Shown here: piece by piece, positions 52,229 through 61,439 of the stretch | Layout of the letters: every line of letters begins with the position of its first letter | Position numbering within the stretch: the stretch's first letter is position 1 | DNA from: an uncultured Bacteroidales bacterium | GTDB taxonomy: Bacteria; Bacteroidota; Bacteroidia; Bacteroidales; UBA932 | NCBI GenBank assembly: GCA_947305645.1 | Contig: CAMZEC010000005.1 | Span: 1-64,000 of the forward strand | Length of the DNA stretch: 64,000 nt | Direction of reading: 5' to 3' | The notes under the pieces: generated by a model | What the model was told of the DNA's origin: nothing | Databases searched by the model: none | Seen by the model: the letters and a program-made list of their open reading frames with translations, nothing else | Program-made: the position numbers and the translations under genes

Positions 52229-53590
52229 ATGTCTACTGAAAATCTTCAAGGAATCTACGACGCACGCAAGCTGGGCCGGGGAAAAATGCTCACGCTCGGC
52301 CTTCAGCACATGTTTGCAATGTTCGGCGCAACTGTGCTCGTCCCGGTTATTACCGGACTCTCCATGTCCGCCACGCTGCTGTTCGCCGGCGTCGGGACCC
52401 TCATCTTCCATCTGCTGACCAAGCTCAAAGTACCCGCGTTCCTGGGCTCTTCCTTCGCATTCCTCGGCGGATACGCCACGGTGGTGCAGATTGGCGCAAA
52501 CCAGGGACTTGATGCCGCCGCATCGTTGCCGTACGCCTGCATCGGCGTGTTCTGCGCCGGCCTTATGTACTTCGTGCTGGCAGGCTTGTTCGCCGCATAC
52601 GGCCCCAAGAAGGTTATGCGGTTCTTCCCGCCCATCGTGACCGGCCCCATCATCATAGCAATCGGCCTTTCGCTCTCAGGTTCCGCAATCAACAACTGCG
52701 CACAGAACTGGTGGATAGCCGTCCTGGCCATCGCAATCATCATCGTATGCAACATCTGGGGCAAGAAGATGATCAAGATCATCCCCATCCTGCTGGGCGT
52801 CCTGGGCAGCTACGCCGTTGCCGCCTGCATCGGCCTGTGTGACTTTACGGCCGTTAAAGAAGCTGCCTGGATAGGCGTTCCGTTCAAGATGGAGAACACA
52901 GCTTTCCATGTGTTCCAGAATCCCAACTGGGGCCTCGTGGTAACGGCCATCATCGCCATTATCCCCATTTCGCTGGCCACCATGATGGAGCATATCGGCG
53001 ACATGTGCGCCATCTCCTCCACCACAGGCATCAACTACCTCGAGGATCCCGGCCTGCACCGTACGCTTATGGGCGACGGCCTCGCCACCGCACTGGCCTC
53101 CCTTTTCGGAGCTCCGGCCAACACCACCTACGGCGAGAATACCGGCGTGCTCAACCTCACCAAGGTGTACGACCCGCGCGTGATCCGCATCGCCGCCTGC
53201 TTCGCAATCATCCTGTCTTTCTGCCCCAAGTTCTCCGCCATTATCGCCTGCATGCCTGCAGCCACGATCGGAGGCGTTTCGCTGGTGCTTTACGGTATGA
53301 TATCAGCCGTGGGTATCAGGAATATCGTTGAAAACCATGTGGACTTCAAGCTCGCCCGCAACGTCATAGTCATGGCTCTTATCCTGGTGCTGGCGGTTGG
53401 CATTTCCTACAGTCAGGCAGGCTGCCTCGACCTCGGCTTCACCAAGCTCTCCGGCCTCGCAGTCGCCGCTCTGGTAGGTATTGTGCTGAATGCCATCCTG
53501 CCCGGCAAGGACTATGAATTCGGTGCCAACGAGCAGGGAGACATGGCCATCGATTTCGAAATCAACCCGTCTTTGAGAAAGAAACAATGA
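52229..53590 (+). CDS. uraA: Uracil permease (NCS2 family)
   Basis: 453-aa inner membrane nucleobase symporter with about 14 membrane segments. The start TLGLQHMFAMFGATVLVPVITGL and the motif GLALASLFGAPANTTYGENTGVL-like region (ALASLFGAPANTTYGENTGV) are characteristic of uracil permeases of the NAT/NCS2 family. Located between psuK and apt, it would import uracil or another base; uracil is also the product of psuG. Ends in an ATGA overlap with apt. Confidence 0.9.
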   Translation: MSTENLQGIYDARKLGRGKMLTLGLQHMFAMFGATVLVPVITGLSMSATLLFAGVGTLIFHLLTKLKVPAFLGSSFAFLGGYATVVQIGANQGLDAAASLPYACIGVFCAGLMYFVLAGLFAAYGPKKVMRFFPPIVTGPIIIAIGLSLSGSAINNCAQNWWIAVLAIAIIIVCNIWGKKMIKIIPILLGVLGSYAVAACIGLCDFTAVKEAAWIGVPFKMENTAFHVFQNPNWGLVVTAIIAIIPISLATMMEHIGDMCAISSTTGINYLEDPGLHRTLMGDGLATALASLFGAPANTTYGENTGVLNLTKVYDPRVIRIAACFAIILSFCPKFSAIIACMPAATIGGVSLVLYGMISAVGIRNIVENHVDFKLARNVIVMALILVLAVGISYSQAGCLDLGFTKLSGLAVAALVGIVLNAILPGKDYEFGANEQGDMAIDFEINPSLRKKQ

Positions 53591-54120
53591 CAGACAGCGA
53601 ACTCATCAAAACCATACGCATCGTTCCCGACTACCCCATGAAGGGCATTCAGTTCTTCGACGTGACCACCCTGTTCAAGAACCCCGAGGCCTTCAAGGAA
53701 GTTGTGGACCGCATATGCGCGCTTTATGCAGACAAGGGCATCACCAAGGTTGCCGGCATCGAGTCCCGCGGATTCATCGCGGGAGCGGCCATCGCCTCCC
53801 GCCTGGGTGCGGGCTTCGTGCCCATACGCAAACCCGGCAAGCTGCCTTCCGGAACACTCTCCGAGTCCTATTCCAAGGAATACGGGCGTGACACCATAGA
53901 GATGCATTCGGATGCCATAGAGCCCGGCGACGTGGTGCTGATTCACGACGACATCCTGGCCACCGGCGGCACTGCATCCGCCGCGGTAAGGCTGGTCAGC
54001 CGTATCCACCCCAAGGCGGTGTATGCCAATTTCATAATAGATATTACCGACGTTCCGCGCAGCGCGCCCATTCCGGAAAGCGTTCCTGTAAGCGCCGTGC
54101 TCCATCTTTCAGAGAGATAA
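53587..54120 (+). CDS. apt: Adenine phosphoribosyltransferase
   Basis: 177-aa purine salvage enzyme forming AMP from adenine and PRPP. Landmarks: IVPDYPMKGIQFFDVTTL at the N terminus, GIESRGFIAGAAIASRLGAGFVPIRKPGKLP and the PRPP-binding motif VLIHDDILATGGTASA. Normal length. Translationally coupled to the permease gene upstream and followed after 24 bases by a Tsx-like porin gene. Confidence 0.95.
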   Translation: MTDSELIKTIRIVPDYPMKGIQFFDVTTLFKNPEAFKEVVDRICALYADKGITKVAGIESRGFIAGAAIASRLGAGFVPIRKPGKLPSGTLSESYSKEYGRDTIEMHSDAIEPGDVVLIHDDILATGGTASAAVRLVSRIHPKAVYANFIIDITDVPRSAPIPESVPVSAVLHLSER

Positions 54121-54144
54121 ATTTGTTTAACTTTTATAAAAACT

Positions 54145-54864
54145 ATGTCCAAAAAACTATTCCTTGCTGCAGCAGTTGCAGTGCTTGCCTTCACTCAAGA
54201 AGCAAAGGCCCAGACTAACGTCCAGTTTTTCTATGACTTCGGCCGTAGTTACTTTACCACTACAGTAGAAGGGTTCTACGGAGACAAATGGGGAGACACC
54301 TTCTTCTTCATCGATCATTACTATGCAACCCAAGCAGACCGTCAGCTCGGTGACGGCTCCGCCATTAACGGAAGCTATTTCGAGATTGAGCGCAACCTGA
54401 ACTTCTGGAAAGACACCAAGCTTGCCGACCTCAGCCTCCATGTAGAGTATGACGGAGCAACCTGGGGGTCGGGAGTAGCCTGCATAGGTGTTAACTACTT
54501 CCTGCATTCCAAAGACTTCAAGAACATCTTCAACCTGGCCTTGATGTATGACCACCACATCGGATACGGCTATGCCAGCGTTCCCGTAAAATTCACCGGC
54601 GTATGGGGCATGCAGGACCTCTTCGGCCTGGAAGGTCTCCGCTTCAGCGGTTTCATCGATATCTGGGGCCTGGACAGCGATTTCGGGCTTGCGGGCAGCT
54701 CCAAGTTTACCATCCTCACTGAGCCTCAGCTTTGGTATAACGTCGGAAGGCACTTCGGTGTGGATAACCTGCATCTCGGCGGCGAGGTGGAACTCTCGTA
54801 CAATTTCGCCGGCAACAAGGGCTTCATGTGCAATCCCTGCCTCGGTGCCAAGTGGGTATTCTAA
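54145..54864 (+). CDS. DUF5020 / Tsx-like outer membrane channel
   Basis: 239 aa with signal peptide (MSKKLFLAAAVAVLAFTQEAKA). The mature part reads as an outer membrane beta-barrel with alternating aromatic strands (NVQFFYDFGRSYFTTTVEGF, FFFIDHYYA, LHVEYDGATWGS) and a C-terminal aromatic residue (GAKWVF). DUF5020 proteins are related to the nucleoside channel Tsx. Its place between apt and a purine permease supports nucleoside entry across the outer membrane, which is inference from context. Confidence 0.82.
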   Translation: MSKKLFLAAAVAVLAFTQEAKAQTNVQFFYDFGRSYFTTTVEGFYGDKWGDTFFFIDHYYATQADRQLGDGSAINGSYFEIERNLNFWKDTKLADLSLHVEYDGATWGSGVACIGVNYFLHSKDFKNIFNLALMYDHHIGYGYASVPVKFTGVWGMQDLFGLEGLRFSGFIDIWGLDSDFGLAGSSKFTILTEPQLWYNVGRHFGVDNLHLGGEVELSYNFAGNKGFMCNPCLGAKWVF

Positions 54865-54877
54865 GCTTTCTTGAACC

Positions 54878-56230
54878 ATGAAACCTTTCGCAGCTAAACT
54901 CTTCGGTTTCGACAACTCGAAGAACAACGTCCGTACCGAGATCATCGCCGGAATCACCACCTTCCTTACGATGGCCTACATCCTGGCCGTCAACCCCGGT
55001 ATCTTCAGCGCCCTCGACGGCATGCCCGGCGGTTCCGTCTTTACCGCAACCGCACTGGCCGCCATCATAGGTACTGTCGTTATGGCCATTTACGCCAAGA
55101 AGCCTTTCGCGCTGGCTCCCGGCATGGGCCTCAACGCCTTCTTCGTGTATACCGTGTGCCTCGGAATGGGATACACCTGGCAGTTCGCACTCACCGCGGT
55201 GCTTATCGAAGGAATCCTGTTCATCATCCTGACGGTCACCAAGGTGCGTTCCTGGCTAATCAACGCCATTCCCGGCACCCTCAAGAAGGCCATCGGAGCA
55301 GGCATCGGCCTCTTTATCGCCTTCATCGGACTGCAGAACGCCGGCATAATCGTAAACAATGACGCAACTCTCGTAGGCCTCGGCAACATTACCGAGGGCA
55401 AGGCCCTGCTGGGCATGATCGGCCTCTTCATCACCGCGGGTCTGGTTATGGCAAAGGTGCGCGGAGGTATACTCTGGGGCATTCTCATCACCGCCGTCAT
55501 CGGCCTGTTCATCAAGGATCCCGCTACCGGTGACGCCATCACGCAGCTGGCACGCAACGAGGCCGGCGGCATCAAGCTCATCTCGCTGCCCGACAGCATG
55601 GCGCCTATCTTCTGCCAGTTCGAGCTTGGCCAGATCTTCAGCTGGGATATGCTGGTAGTGGTTTTGACCTTCCTCTTCATCGATATGTTCGACACCATGG
55701 GCACCATTATCGGAGTGCACCAGGGAGCCGGCCTCATCCCTGAAGGAAACAAGCAGGACGACATCCCCGGAATGGAGAAGATGTTCCTTGCCGACTCCAT
55801 CGCCACCGTTTGCGGCGCATGCCTCGGCACCTCCACCACTACGACTTACGTAGAAAGCGCCTCCGGCGTGGGAGAGGGCGGACGTACCGGCCTCACCGCA
55901 TTCAGCACTGCCGTCTGCTTCGGCCTGGCCCTCTTCTTCAGCCCCATTTTCCTGGCGATTCCGGGTGCTGCAACTGCTCCTGCCCTTATAATCGTAGGTG
56001 TGATGATGATGCCCGCCATCAAGCGAATCCACTGGGACGACTACTGCAAGGCCATCCCTGCGTTCCTCACCATCATCATGATGCCTCTGGCATATTCCAT
56101 CTCCGACGGTATCCTCATCGGCGTCATCTCTTACGTTCTCTGCCACGCGGTAGCCGGCAAGTTCAAGGAGATTTCCGTCACGATGTGGGTTCTGGCGGTG
56201 CTGTTCATCCTAAGGTATATCTTCATCTAG
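54878..56230 (+). CDS. Purine (hypoxanthine/guanine/adenine) permease, AzgA-like NCS2
   Basis: 450-aa inner membrane transporter. N terminus [32 protein letters not shown] and the motifs [17 protein letters not shown] and [25 protein letters not shown] (in parts) are diagnostic of the AzgA/PbuG-type purine permeases. It would import hypoxanthine, guanine or adenine for the phosphorylase and Apt encoded on either side. Fourteen bases after the Tsx-like gene and one base before deoD. Confidence 0.92.
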   Translation: MKPFAAKLFGFDNSKNNVRTEIIAGITTFLTMAYILAVNPGIFSALDGMPGGSVFTATALAAIIGTVVMAIYAKKPFALAPGMGLNAFFVYTVCLGMGYTWQFALTAVLIEGILFIILTVTKVRSWLINAIPGTLKKAIGAGIGLFIAFIGLQNAGIIVNNDATLVGLGNITEGKALLGMIGLFITAGLVMAKVRGGILWGILITAVIGLFIKDPATGDAITQLARNEAGGIKLISLPDSMAPIFCQFELGQIFSWDMLVVVLTFLFIDMFDTMGTIIGVHQGAGLIPEGNKQDDIPGMEKMFLADSIATVCGACLGTSTTTTYVESASGVGEGGRTGLTAFSTAVCFGLALFFSPIFLAIPGAATAPALIIVGVMMMPAIKRIHWDDYCKAIPAFLTIIMMPLAYSISDGILIGVISYVLCHAVAGKFKEISVTMWVLAVLFILRYIFI

Positions 56231-56231
56231 C

Positions 56232-56939
56232 ATGGGCAATATTCCTACTCCTCACATCAACGCCAAGTACGGCGAGATTGCCGAGACGGTAATCATGGCC
56301 GGAGACCCTCTCCGCGTGAAATTCATGGCGGAGAAGTATCTGGAAGACATATATCAGTTCAACGAAGTCCGCGGGATGCTGGGTTACACCGGCACCTACA
56401 AAGGCAAACGGGTGAGCATGATGGGCCACGGCATGGGCATACCGTCCATAGGCATCTATACCTACGAGCTGTTCAATTTCTACGGGGTAAAGACCATCAT
56501 CCGGGTAGGCTCGGCCGGCGCATACCAGAAGGACCTGAAGCTGGGAGACCTTATCCTGGCCATGGGCGCCTGCACCGACTCCAACTACGGCTCACAGTAC
56601 GAACTGCCCGGCACCTTCGCCCCCATTGCCGACTACGAACTGCTTAGCAAGGCCGTGAAGGCCTGCGAAGAGTTCGGCTACGACTATAAAGTGGGCAATG
56701 TCATGTCTACCGATATATTCTACAGGGACATCCCGCAGATAGAAAAGTGGATAAAGATGGGTGTCCTGGGCGTTGAGATGGAGGCGTCTGCCCTGTATTT
56801 GAACGCTGCACGTTCCGGCAACCGCGCCCTGGTAATCAATACGGTCTCCGACCATTTGATTACCGGGGAGGTTACCACATCAGAACAGCGCAGGACCACC
56901 TTCACGAGGATGATGGACGTTGCGCTGACTCTGATATAG
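56232..56939 (+). CDS. deoD: Purine nucleoside phosphorylase DeoD-type
   Basis: 235-aa hexameric-type purine nucleoside phosphorylase that releases the base from ribo- or deoxyribonucleosides with phosphate. Landmarks: [18 protein letters not shown] (phosphate site), [39 protein letters not shown] and SDHLITGE. Length is normal. Last gene of the six-gene salvage operon; converges with an esterase gene 14 bases away. Confidence 0.95.
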   Translation: MGNIPTPHINAKYGEIAETVIMAGDPLRVKFMAEKYLEDIYQFNEVRGMLGYTGTYKGKRVSMMGHGMGIPSIGIYTYELFNFYGVKTIIRVGSAGAYQKDLKLGDLILAMGACTDSNYGSQYELPGTFAPIADYELLSKAVKACEEFGYDYKVGNVMSTDIFYRDIPQIEKWIKMGVLGVEMEASALYLNAARSGNRALVINTVSDHLITGEVTTSEQRRTTFTRMMDVALTLI

Positions 56940-56953
56940 TATTTAAGCTGTCG

Positions 56954-57805
56954 CTATTCGAAATTCCTGGACGCAAAAGGAAGCGACCAGCGGAGAGCAA
57001 GGTGCCAGTATTCCCAGTTATGCACACCGTCGCGCACTCGGAATTCACTGTGCACCTTTGCTTTACGCATCTTCATGTGGAGGTCCATGGACTGCTGCAG
57101 CAGGAAGTCGTCGTCGCCGCAGTCAAAGAACCATGCCACGGTGCGCAGTTGCTTCAGGGTTTCCTTGCCGGCATTGTCTATAAAGTCCAATGCCGAGTGC
57201 TCCCTAACGGCCTCGCTTACGTACCAGAACTTGTCTTTCGCAGCTTTGCCGTCGTTCACCTCGCCTCCTTTGTTGTCAAGCCAGGCGCTCATGGCGTAGC
57301 AGCTGGAAAACATGTCCGGGTGCCTCTGGGCATACACGGTGCTGCCGCCTCCGCCCATGGAGAGGCCCATTATGGCCCTGCGGCCCTTGCTGCCGCCGCA
57401 GGAGTATTTCTGCTCGACCGAGGGGACGAGCTCGCCGAAGAAGAAGTCCTCGTAATTCCAGCCGGGCATGTTGAAGTAGCCGTTCCAGGTGTTGTGGATG
57501 TCCGGGCCGCCGGCGTTGGGCATCACTATTACCATGGGGACCGCCTCGCCGGAGCGGATGAGCTCGTCGGCGACAAGCTGGAGGCCTCCCCTGCCGGCCC
57601 AGGCGGCATAGTCGTCACTAAGGCCGTGCAGCAGGTACACTACGGGATATTCGCGCGCGGTTGTGCCGTAGCCGTCGGGCAGATAGACGTTATACTTCAC
57701 CGCCTCCCCCAGCACGGAGCTGTAAAGGCTGTCCGTGACCACCTTTCCGGCCCACAGAGGCAGGGCGGCAAGGGTGGCCGCAAGTACAAGGGCCAGCCTT
57801 TTCAT
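56954..57805 (-). CDS. Secreted esterase (alpha/beta hydrolase, esterase D-like)
   Basis: 283 aa from the ATG at 57805, with signal peptide (MKRLALVLAATLAALPLWAG). Alpha/beta hydrolase of the putative esterase family that includes feruloyl and acetyl-xylan esterases: YLPDGYGTTAREYPVVYLLHGLSDDY, nucleophile elbow GLSMGGGGS with the catalytic Ser, DCGDDDFLL (Asp) and DGVHNWEYW (His). Probably removes ester groups from plant glycans. Its start overlaps the stop of the upstream small barrel gene by one base (TGATG), so the two are coupled. Confidence 0.88.
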   Translation of the reverse strand: MKRLALVLAATLAALPLWAGKVVTDSLYSSVLGEAVKYNVYLPDGYGTTAREYPVVYLLHGLSDDYAAWAGRGGLQLVADELIRSGEAVPMVIVMPNAGGPDIHNTWNGYFNMPGWNYEDFFFGELVPSVEQKYSCGGSKGRRAIMGLSMGGGGSTVYAQRHPDMFSSCYAMSAWLDNKGGEVNDGKAAKDKFWYVSEAVREHSALDFIDNAGKETLKQLRTVAWFFDCGDDDFLLQQSMDLHMKMRKAKVHSEFRVRDGVHNWEYWHLALRWSLPFASRNFE

Positions 57806-58281
57806 CAGAATCTCCAGACCAGGTTGGTGCCCCAAGTAGTGGCAGAGAACTGGTATTTGGGAATGTAGGTGCTGAAGTCTATGGTAAAATGCTTGCCGAA
57901 GTCGAATGAGAAGCCGCTCTTACCACCCCAGGCGAAAGCCTTTGTCTGCGTGTCATACCCAAGCATAAGACCGGTGTGGGGGAAGAACTTGAAGCCCTTG
58001 GGGCCAATGGCGACGCCGATTTCCGGGTTGATGAAGGCTCCGAAAATCTTGTCTTTAGGAAAGAAATCGCCGAAAACCTCTATCGAAGGGGCGAAAGATA
58101 CAAATGCGGCACGGTTATAGTTACGGAAACCGACGGCAGCGCCAACGCCGAAGTCACTTGCGGAAAAATTGGCCAGTGCGCCGAGGGATGCGTAAGTTGT
58201 AGTCTTCCTTTGGGCCGATGCGGTTGTGGCGGCAGCCATGGCCAAAACTGCAATAACAGCGATAACAATTATTCTCTTCAT
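57805..58281 (-). CDS. Small outer membrane beta-barrel-like protein
   Basis: 158 aa from the ATG at 58281, with signal peptide MKRIIVIAVIAVLAMAAATTASA. The mature protein shows alternating polar and hydrophobic strands (TTYASLGALANFSASDFGVG, FFPHTGLMLGYDTQTKAF, FGKHFTIDFSTYIPKY) and ends WGTNLVWRF, the C-terminal Phe typical of outer membrane barrels. No specific family is recognised. It precedes the esterase gene and overlaps it by one base. No exact TAnnTTTG element was seen upstream. Confidence 0.7.
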   Translation of the reverse strand: MKRIIVIAVIAVLAMAAATTASAQRKTTTYASLGALANFSASDFGVGAAVGFRNYNRAAFVSFAPSIEVFGDFFPKDKIFGAFINPEIGVAIGPKGFKFFPHTGLMLGYDTQTKAFAWGGKSGFSFDFGKHFTIDFSTYIPKYQFSATTWGTNLVWRF

Positions 58282-58349
58282 TGCTTTTGATTTTTTTGCA
58301 AAGTTCACAATTATCCGGCAGTAAAGCAAGAATATTCGGGTCTAGTTAT

Positions 58350-58357
58350 TATATTTG
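58350..58357 (+). promoter_or_regulatory. TAnnTTTG -7 element for gene at 58374
   Basis: TATATTTG ends 16 bases before the ATG at 58374. Confidence 0.55.
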
Positions 58358-58373
58358 CATAGATTGGATGTGT

Positions 58374-59546
58374 ATGAAACGACTGCTTACAATGTTATTC
58401 CTCGTGCTGCCGCTGTGCCTGATGGCGCAGACCAAGGCCGAGACTTCTATGTTCAACAAGACGCTCAAGCGACAGACTGTGAAGTCTGCCGAGCAGTTCC
58501 TGAAGAAGTATCCGGCGTCTGTTTATACTCCTAAAGTCGTCAGGCTCAGGGACTCCCTTGTATTCTTTGCGCTCAAGCCGGAGGATGCTGCCGGTGTGCT
58601 CGCCTTCCGCAAGGCGTACCCCGATTCGTACTTCCGTCCGCTGGCAGACCAGAGGGTGATGGAGCACAACACGAGCGGCATCTCCCATGAGGAGGCGCTG
58701 CGGATCGCCGGCGACTGCCTGGACGCCATAGGCTGGAAGAAGGACAACGTGGAGCATGTGCTGGCCCTCGACAAAGGGCTCGACATGCGTATCCTTTCGC
58801 CCTCCGGCGAATACGAAGAGGCCCGGTCGATCCCGGTGTATTCTCTTCAAGAGGCGCCCTCGGCCCCCGTGCTGGCGCGGCCCCTGCAGGTCGTGGCACC
58901 CCTGGGCGAACGCAACTATTTGCACTTCGCATACTTGAACGGCGACTCGGAATACGTCGAGCTGCTGTACCTGCCGGAGGATGATATAGTGAACGAAGTG
59001 TTGTTTTACGGCACGCCTGTTCGCCCTTCCGAAGGGGAAACCTACAGGATCGAGGGTCAGTGCCCGGAGATGATGGAGGGCATATCCCCCACGGCCGAGG
59101 TGCTGTGGCTGACCGCCAGGCTCAAGGAGAACCCCTCCCTGGTGGAGCTGTCGCGTGCCGACCTGCTCACCGACGAGTCTATACGTTGGTGGCTGGACAA
59201 GAATCCCAAGGCGCGGAGCACGGCGTCGCGCATCAGCTTTGGACGGCTCGACCCGGAATGCTCGATGGTGGAGGCTTACAAAAAAGCGCACAAGGAAAAG
59301 GGACGGATCAGCAATGCCGCCTTGTTCAACATTCGCGGCTATACCGTCATCTGCGCAGCATCCAAGAACGGCAGCGAGTACACGCTGGTGTGGTGCGAGC
59401 CCGTCTGCAAAAACAAGAAGACCGACCGCTTGCTGAATTCCATCTACTTCGATGCGGACGGCACCACCCTCAACTTGTTCTATTATCACGGCAACACCAC
59501 ATACAAGTACAGGATCTCCCTTGCCTCGCAAAGTATAAGAAGATAA
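58374..59546 (+). CDS. Secreted protein of unknown function
   Basis: 390 aa from the ATG at 58374, with signal peptide MKRLLTMLFLVLPLCLMAQ; an ATG six bases earlier is also in frame. The N-terminal part (TLKRQTVKSAEQFLKKYPASVYTPKVVRLRDSL, cited as a region) resembles helical repeats used for tetratricopeptide-like folding, and the rest is mixed alpha/beta with no motif that I recognise. The downstream genes are another secreted protein and a phosphatase-VanX fusion, on the same strand with gaps of 17 and 7 bases, suggesting an operon. Function not assigned. Confidence 0.7.
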   Translation: MKRLLTMLFLVLPLCLMAQTKAETSMFNKTLKRQTVKSAEQFLKKYPASVYTPKVVRLRDSLVFFALKPEDAAGVLAFRKAYPDSYFRPLADQRVMEHNTSGISHEEALRIAGDCLDAIGWKKDNVEHVLALDKGLDMRILSPSGEYEEARSIPVYSLQEAPSAPVLARPLQVVAPLGERNYLHFAYLNGDSEYVELLYLPEDDIVNEVLFYGTPVRPSEGETYRIEGQCPEMMEGISPTAEVLWLTARLKENPSLVELSRADLLTDESIRWWLDKNPKARSTASRISFGRLDPECSMVEAYKKAHKEKGRISNAALFNIRGYTVICAASKNGSEYTLVWCEPVCKNKKTDRLLNSIYFDADGTTLNLFYYHGNTTYKYRISLASQSIRR

Positions 59547-59563
59547 ACTGTAAACTCAATAGC

Positions 59564-60100
59564 ATGAAAAGAATTACATCATTTTTTATTGCACTCATCT
59601 GCACTGCAAGCCTTTTTGCCCAGAACAGTCAACTCCCTGTAGTCAAGGAGATTGTATCCATCACTAACGAGAACACAAACCGGACGGTGGACGTGGTCAA
59701 TATCCCTGTCGACGGCGTGAACCGCTATTTTCTCCATGTTGGAAATATGGGTATAGGCGACAAGGTCGCACAGATTGAACTGGATCCCGTTTGCCGGCTC
59801 TACATTCCCCTGGGGAACAACATTACAGACGCAGTAACTGCAATGGAAGCGCTCAAGACCCTTTACAAAGAGCCAAAGGGCACGATGCGCGAAATCCAGG
59901 GCAGCTTCAAGCCCTTCTTCCCCACAGAAGAGACAGAGACCGTACAGGTTTACAGGCACCAGCCCCTTCTTACCAACCAGCTTCAGTTCGTCATCGAGCG
60001 TGACGGCTATTCCCGCGTGGCTTACCTTGACAAATCCGACTTCAACTCGCTCCTCAACGGTTTGAAACTTCACGGCAAGCTTTATCCTTCAGAATTATAG
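59564..60100 (+). CDS. Secreted protein of unknown function
   Basis: 178 aa with signal peptide (MKRITSFFIALICTASLFAQ). A single mixed domain follows: EIVSITNENTNRTVDVVNIP, YFLHVGNMGIGDKVAQIELD, RLYIPLGNNITDAVTAMEAL and a C-terminal GYSRVAYLDKSDFNSLLNGL. No known family or catalytic residue was recognised. It lies 17 bases after the previous gene and 7 bases before the phosphatase-VanX fusion gene, so it is probably co-transcribed with them. Confidence 0.72.
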   Translation: MKRITSFFIALICTASLFAQNSQLPVVKEIVSITNENTNRTVDVVNIPVDGVNRYFLHVGNMGIGDKVAQIELDPVCRLYIPLGNNITDAVTAMEALKTLYKEPKGTMREIQGSFKPFFPTEETETVQVYRHQPLLTNQLQFVIERDGYSRVAYLDKSDFNSLLNGLKLHGKLYPSEL

Positions 60101-60107
60101 TAAAAGC

Positions 60108-61430
60108 ATGAAACGGCTCAGCATCATTATAGTATTTCTCTGCTGGTGGGCAATAGCCTTTTCGCAGGAGACCTATCTGCCGGCTTCCGAACTTCCGGAT
60201 CTGATTAAATGCCTTCCCGCTCCGCCGGAGAAAGGCACGCCGGCTTTCAAGTACGACGTACAGCGCTACAGATGGGGCAAGGCACAGCGCAGCAATCCCG
60301 AACGGGCAGCCATGGCCAGCAGGGACGCCGTCTGGAGTTACGAGGCGCTGCTTGCGGAGCTGAGCGTCCCCTTCGGCATCGAGATCTCGGTGTCAAACAC
60401 CCCGGAGCTCTGGAAACTCGTCACCACCAGCCTGGCCACTACCGACCAGATGAGGGTGGCCCCCAAAGCCTACTACCACCGCACGCGGCCGTTCGTATAC
60501 TTCAAGGAAAAGGCGTTCCTGGAGGATGACGCCCAGTTCAGCGGCGAAGGCAGCTATCCCTCCGGGCACACCATGCGCAGCTGGACGGCGGCACTCGTGC
60601 TGGCGGAGGTTAACCCCGGAGCTGCCGATGCCATATATGCGCGGGCGTGGGAGAGCGGCATCAGCCGTGTCATCTCCGGCGCCCACTGGCAGAGCGACGT
60701 AGACGTTACGCGCCTTGCCGCCAGCATCGGCTATTCCCGCCTGCAGACCAGCCCGGCCTTCCGCACGCAGATGGCACTGGCGCAGGAGGAATTCCGCCGC
60801 CTCGCATCTCCCGACCAGGGCGGAAGGGAGCACTTCGTGAAGATTTCCGACGTAATCCCCGACGTCATCCTGGAGATACGCTACTACAGCACCCATAATT
60901 TCGTGGGCCAGCGGATCGACGGCTACCTGGCACCGACGGCCCTGATGACCCGGCAGGCGGCCGACAGCCTCAAGGCAGTAAGCGACGAGCTGAAGGCCCG
61001 GGGCTACCGCCTCAAGATTTGGGATGCGTACCGCCCGCAGTGCGCCGTAGACCATTTCGTCCGCTGGGCGGCAGATGTCCCCGACACCCTGATGAAGCGC
61101 TATTTCTATCCCGACGTAGACAAGAGCCGCCTCTTCGAACTGGAGTTTATTATGGAAAAATCCGGCCACACACGCGGTTCGACGGTGGATTTAACCCTCT
61201 TCGACATGGATGCAGAGAAAGACGTAGATATGGGCGGCCCCTTCGACTGGTTCGGCGAGGAAAGCCATCCGGACTACCGTGGCATCACGGAAGAGCAATA
61301 CGCCAACCGCATGATCCTGAGGGATGCCATGCTCCGCCACGGCTTCAAGCCGCTGGACAGCGAATGGTGGCACTTCACCCTTAAGAACGAGCCCTTCCCG
61401 GATACTTACTTCACATTCCCGGTATTCTGA
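60108..61430 (+). CDS. Fusion of PAP2-type acid phosphatase and D-Ala-D-Ala dipeptidase (VanX-like)
   Basis: 440-aa secreted two-domain enzyme with signal peptide (MKRLSIIIVFLCWWAIAFS). Residues about 40-235 carry the three class A acid phosphatase motifs: KAYYHRTRP (K-x6-R-P), PSGH in GSYPSGHTMRS, and SRVISGAHWQSD (S-R-x5-H-x3-D). Residues about 245-440 are a VanX/DdpX dipeptidase: SGHTRGSTVDLTLFD has the zinc-binding His and Asp, and EWWHF has the catalytic Glu and third ligand. The pairing suggests cell-wall fragment processing in the periplasm: dephosphorylation plus cleavage of D-Ala-D-Ala. Converges with rhaD. Confidence 0.9.
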   Translation: MKRLSIIIVFLCWWAIAFSQETYLPASELPDLIKCLPAPPEKGTPAFKYDVQRYRWGKAQRSNPERAAMASRDAVWSYEALLAELSVPFGIEISVSNTPELWKLVTTSLATTDQMRVAPKAYYHRTRPFVYFKEKAFLEDDAQFSGEGSYPSGHTMRSWTAALVLAEVNPGAADAIYARAWESGISRVISGAHWQSDVDVTRLAASIGYSRLQTSPAFRTQMALAQEEFRRLASPDQGGREHFVKISDVIPDVILEIRYYSTHNFVGQRIDGYLAPTALMTRQAADSLKAVSDELKARGYRLKIWDAYRPQCAVDHFVRWAADVPDTLMKRYFYPDVDKSRLFELEFIMEKSGHTRGSTVDLTLFDMDAEKDVDMGGPFDWFGEESHPDYRGITEEQYANRMILRDAMLRHGFKPLDSEWWHFTLKNEPFPDTYFTFPVF

Positions 61431-61439
61431 TCGATTCCT

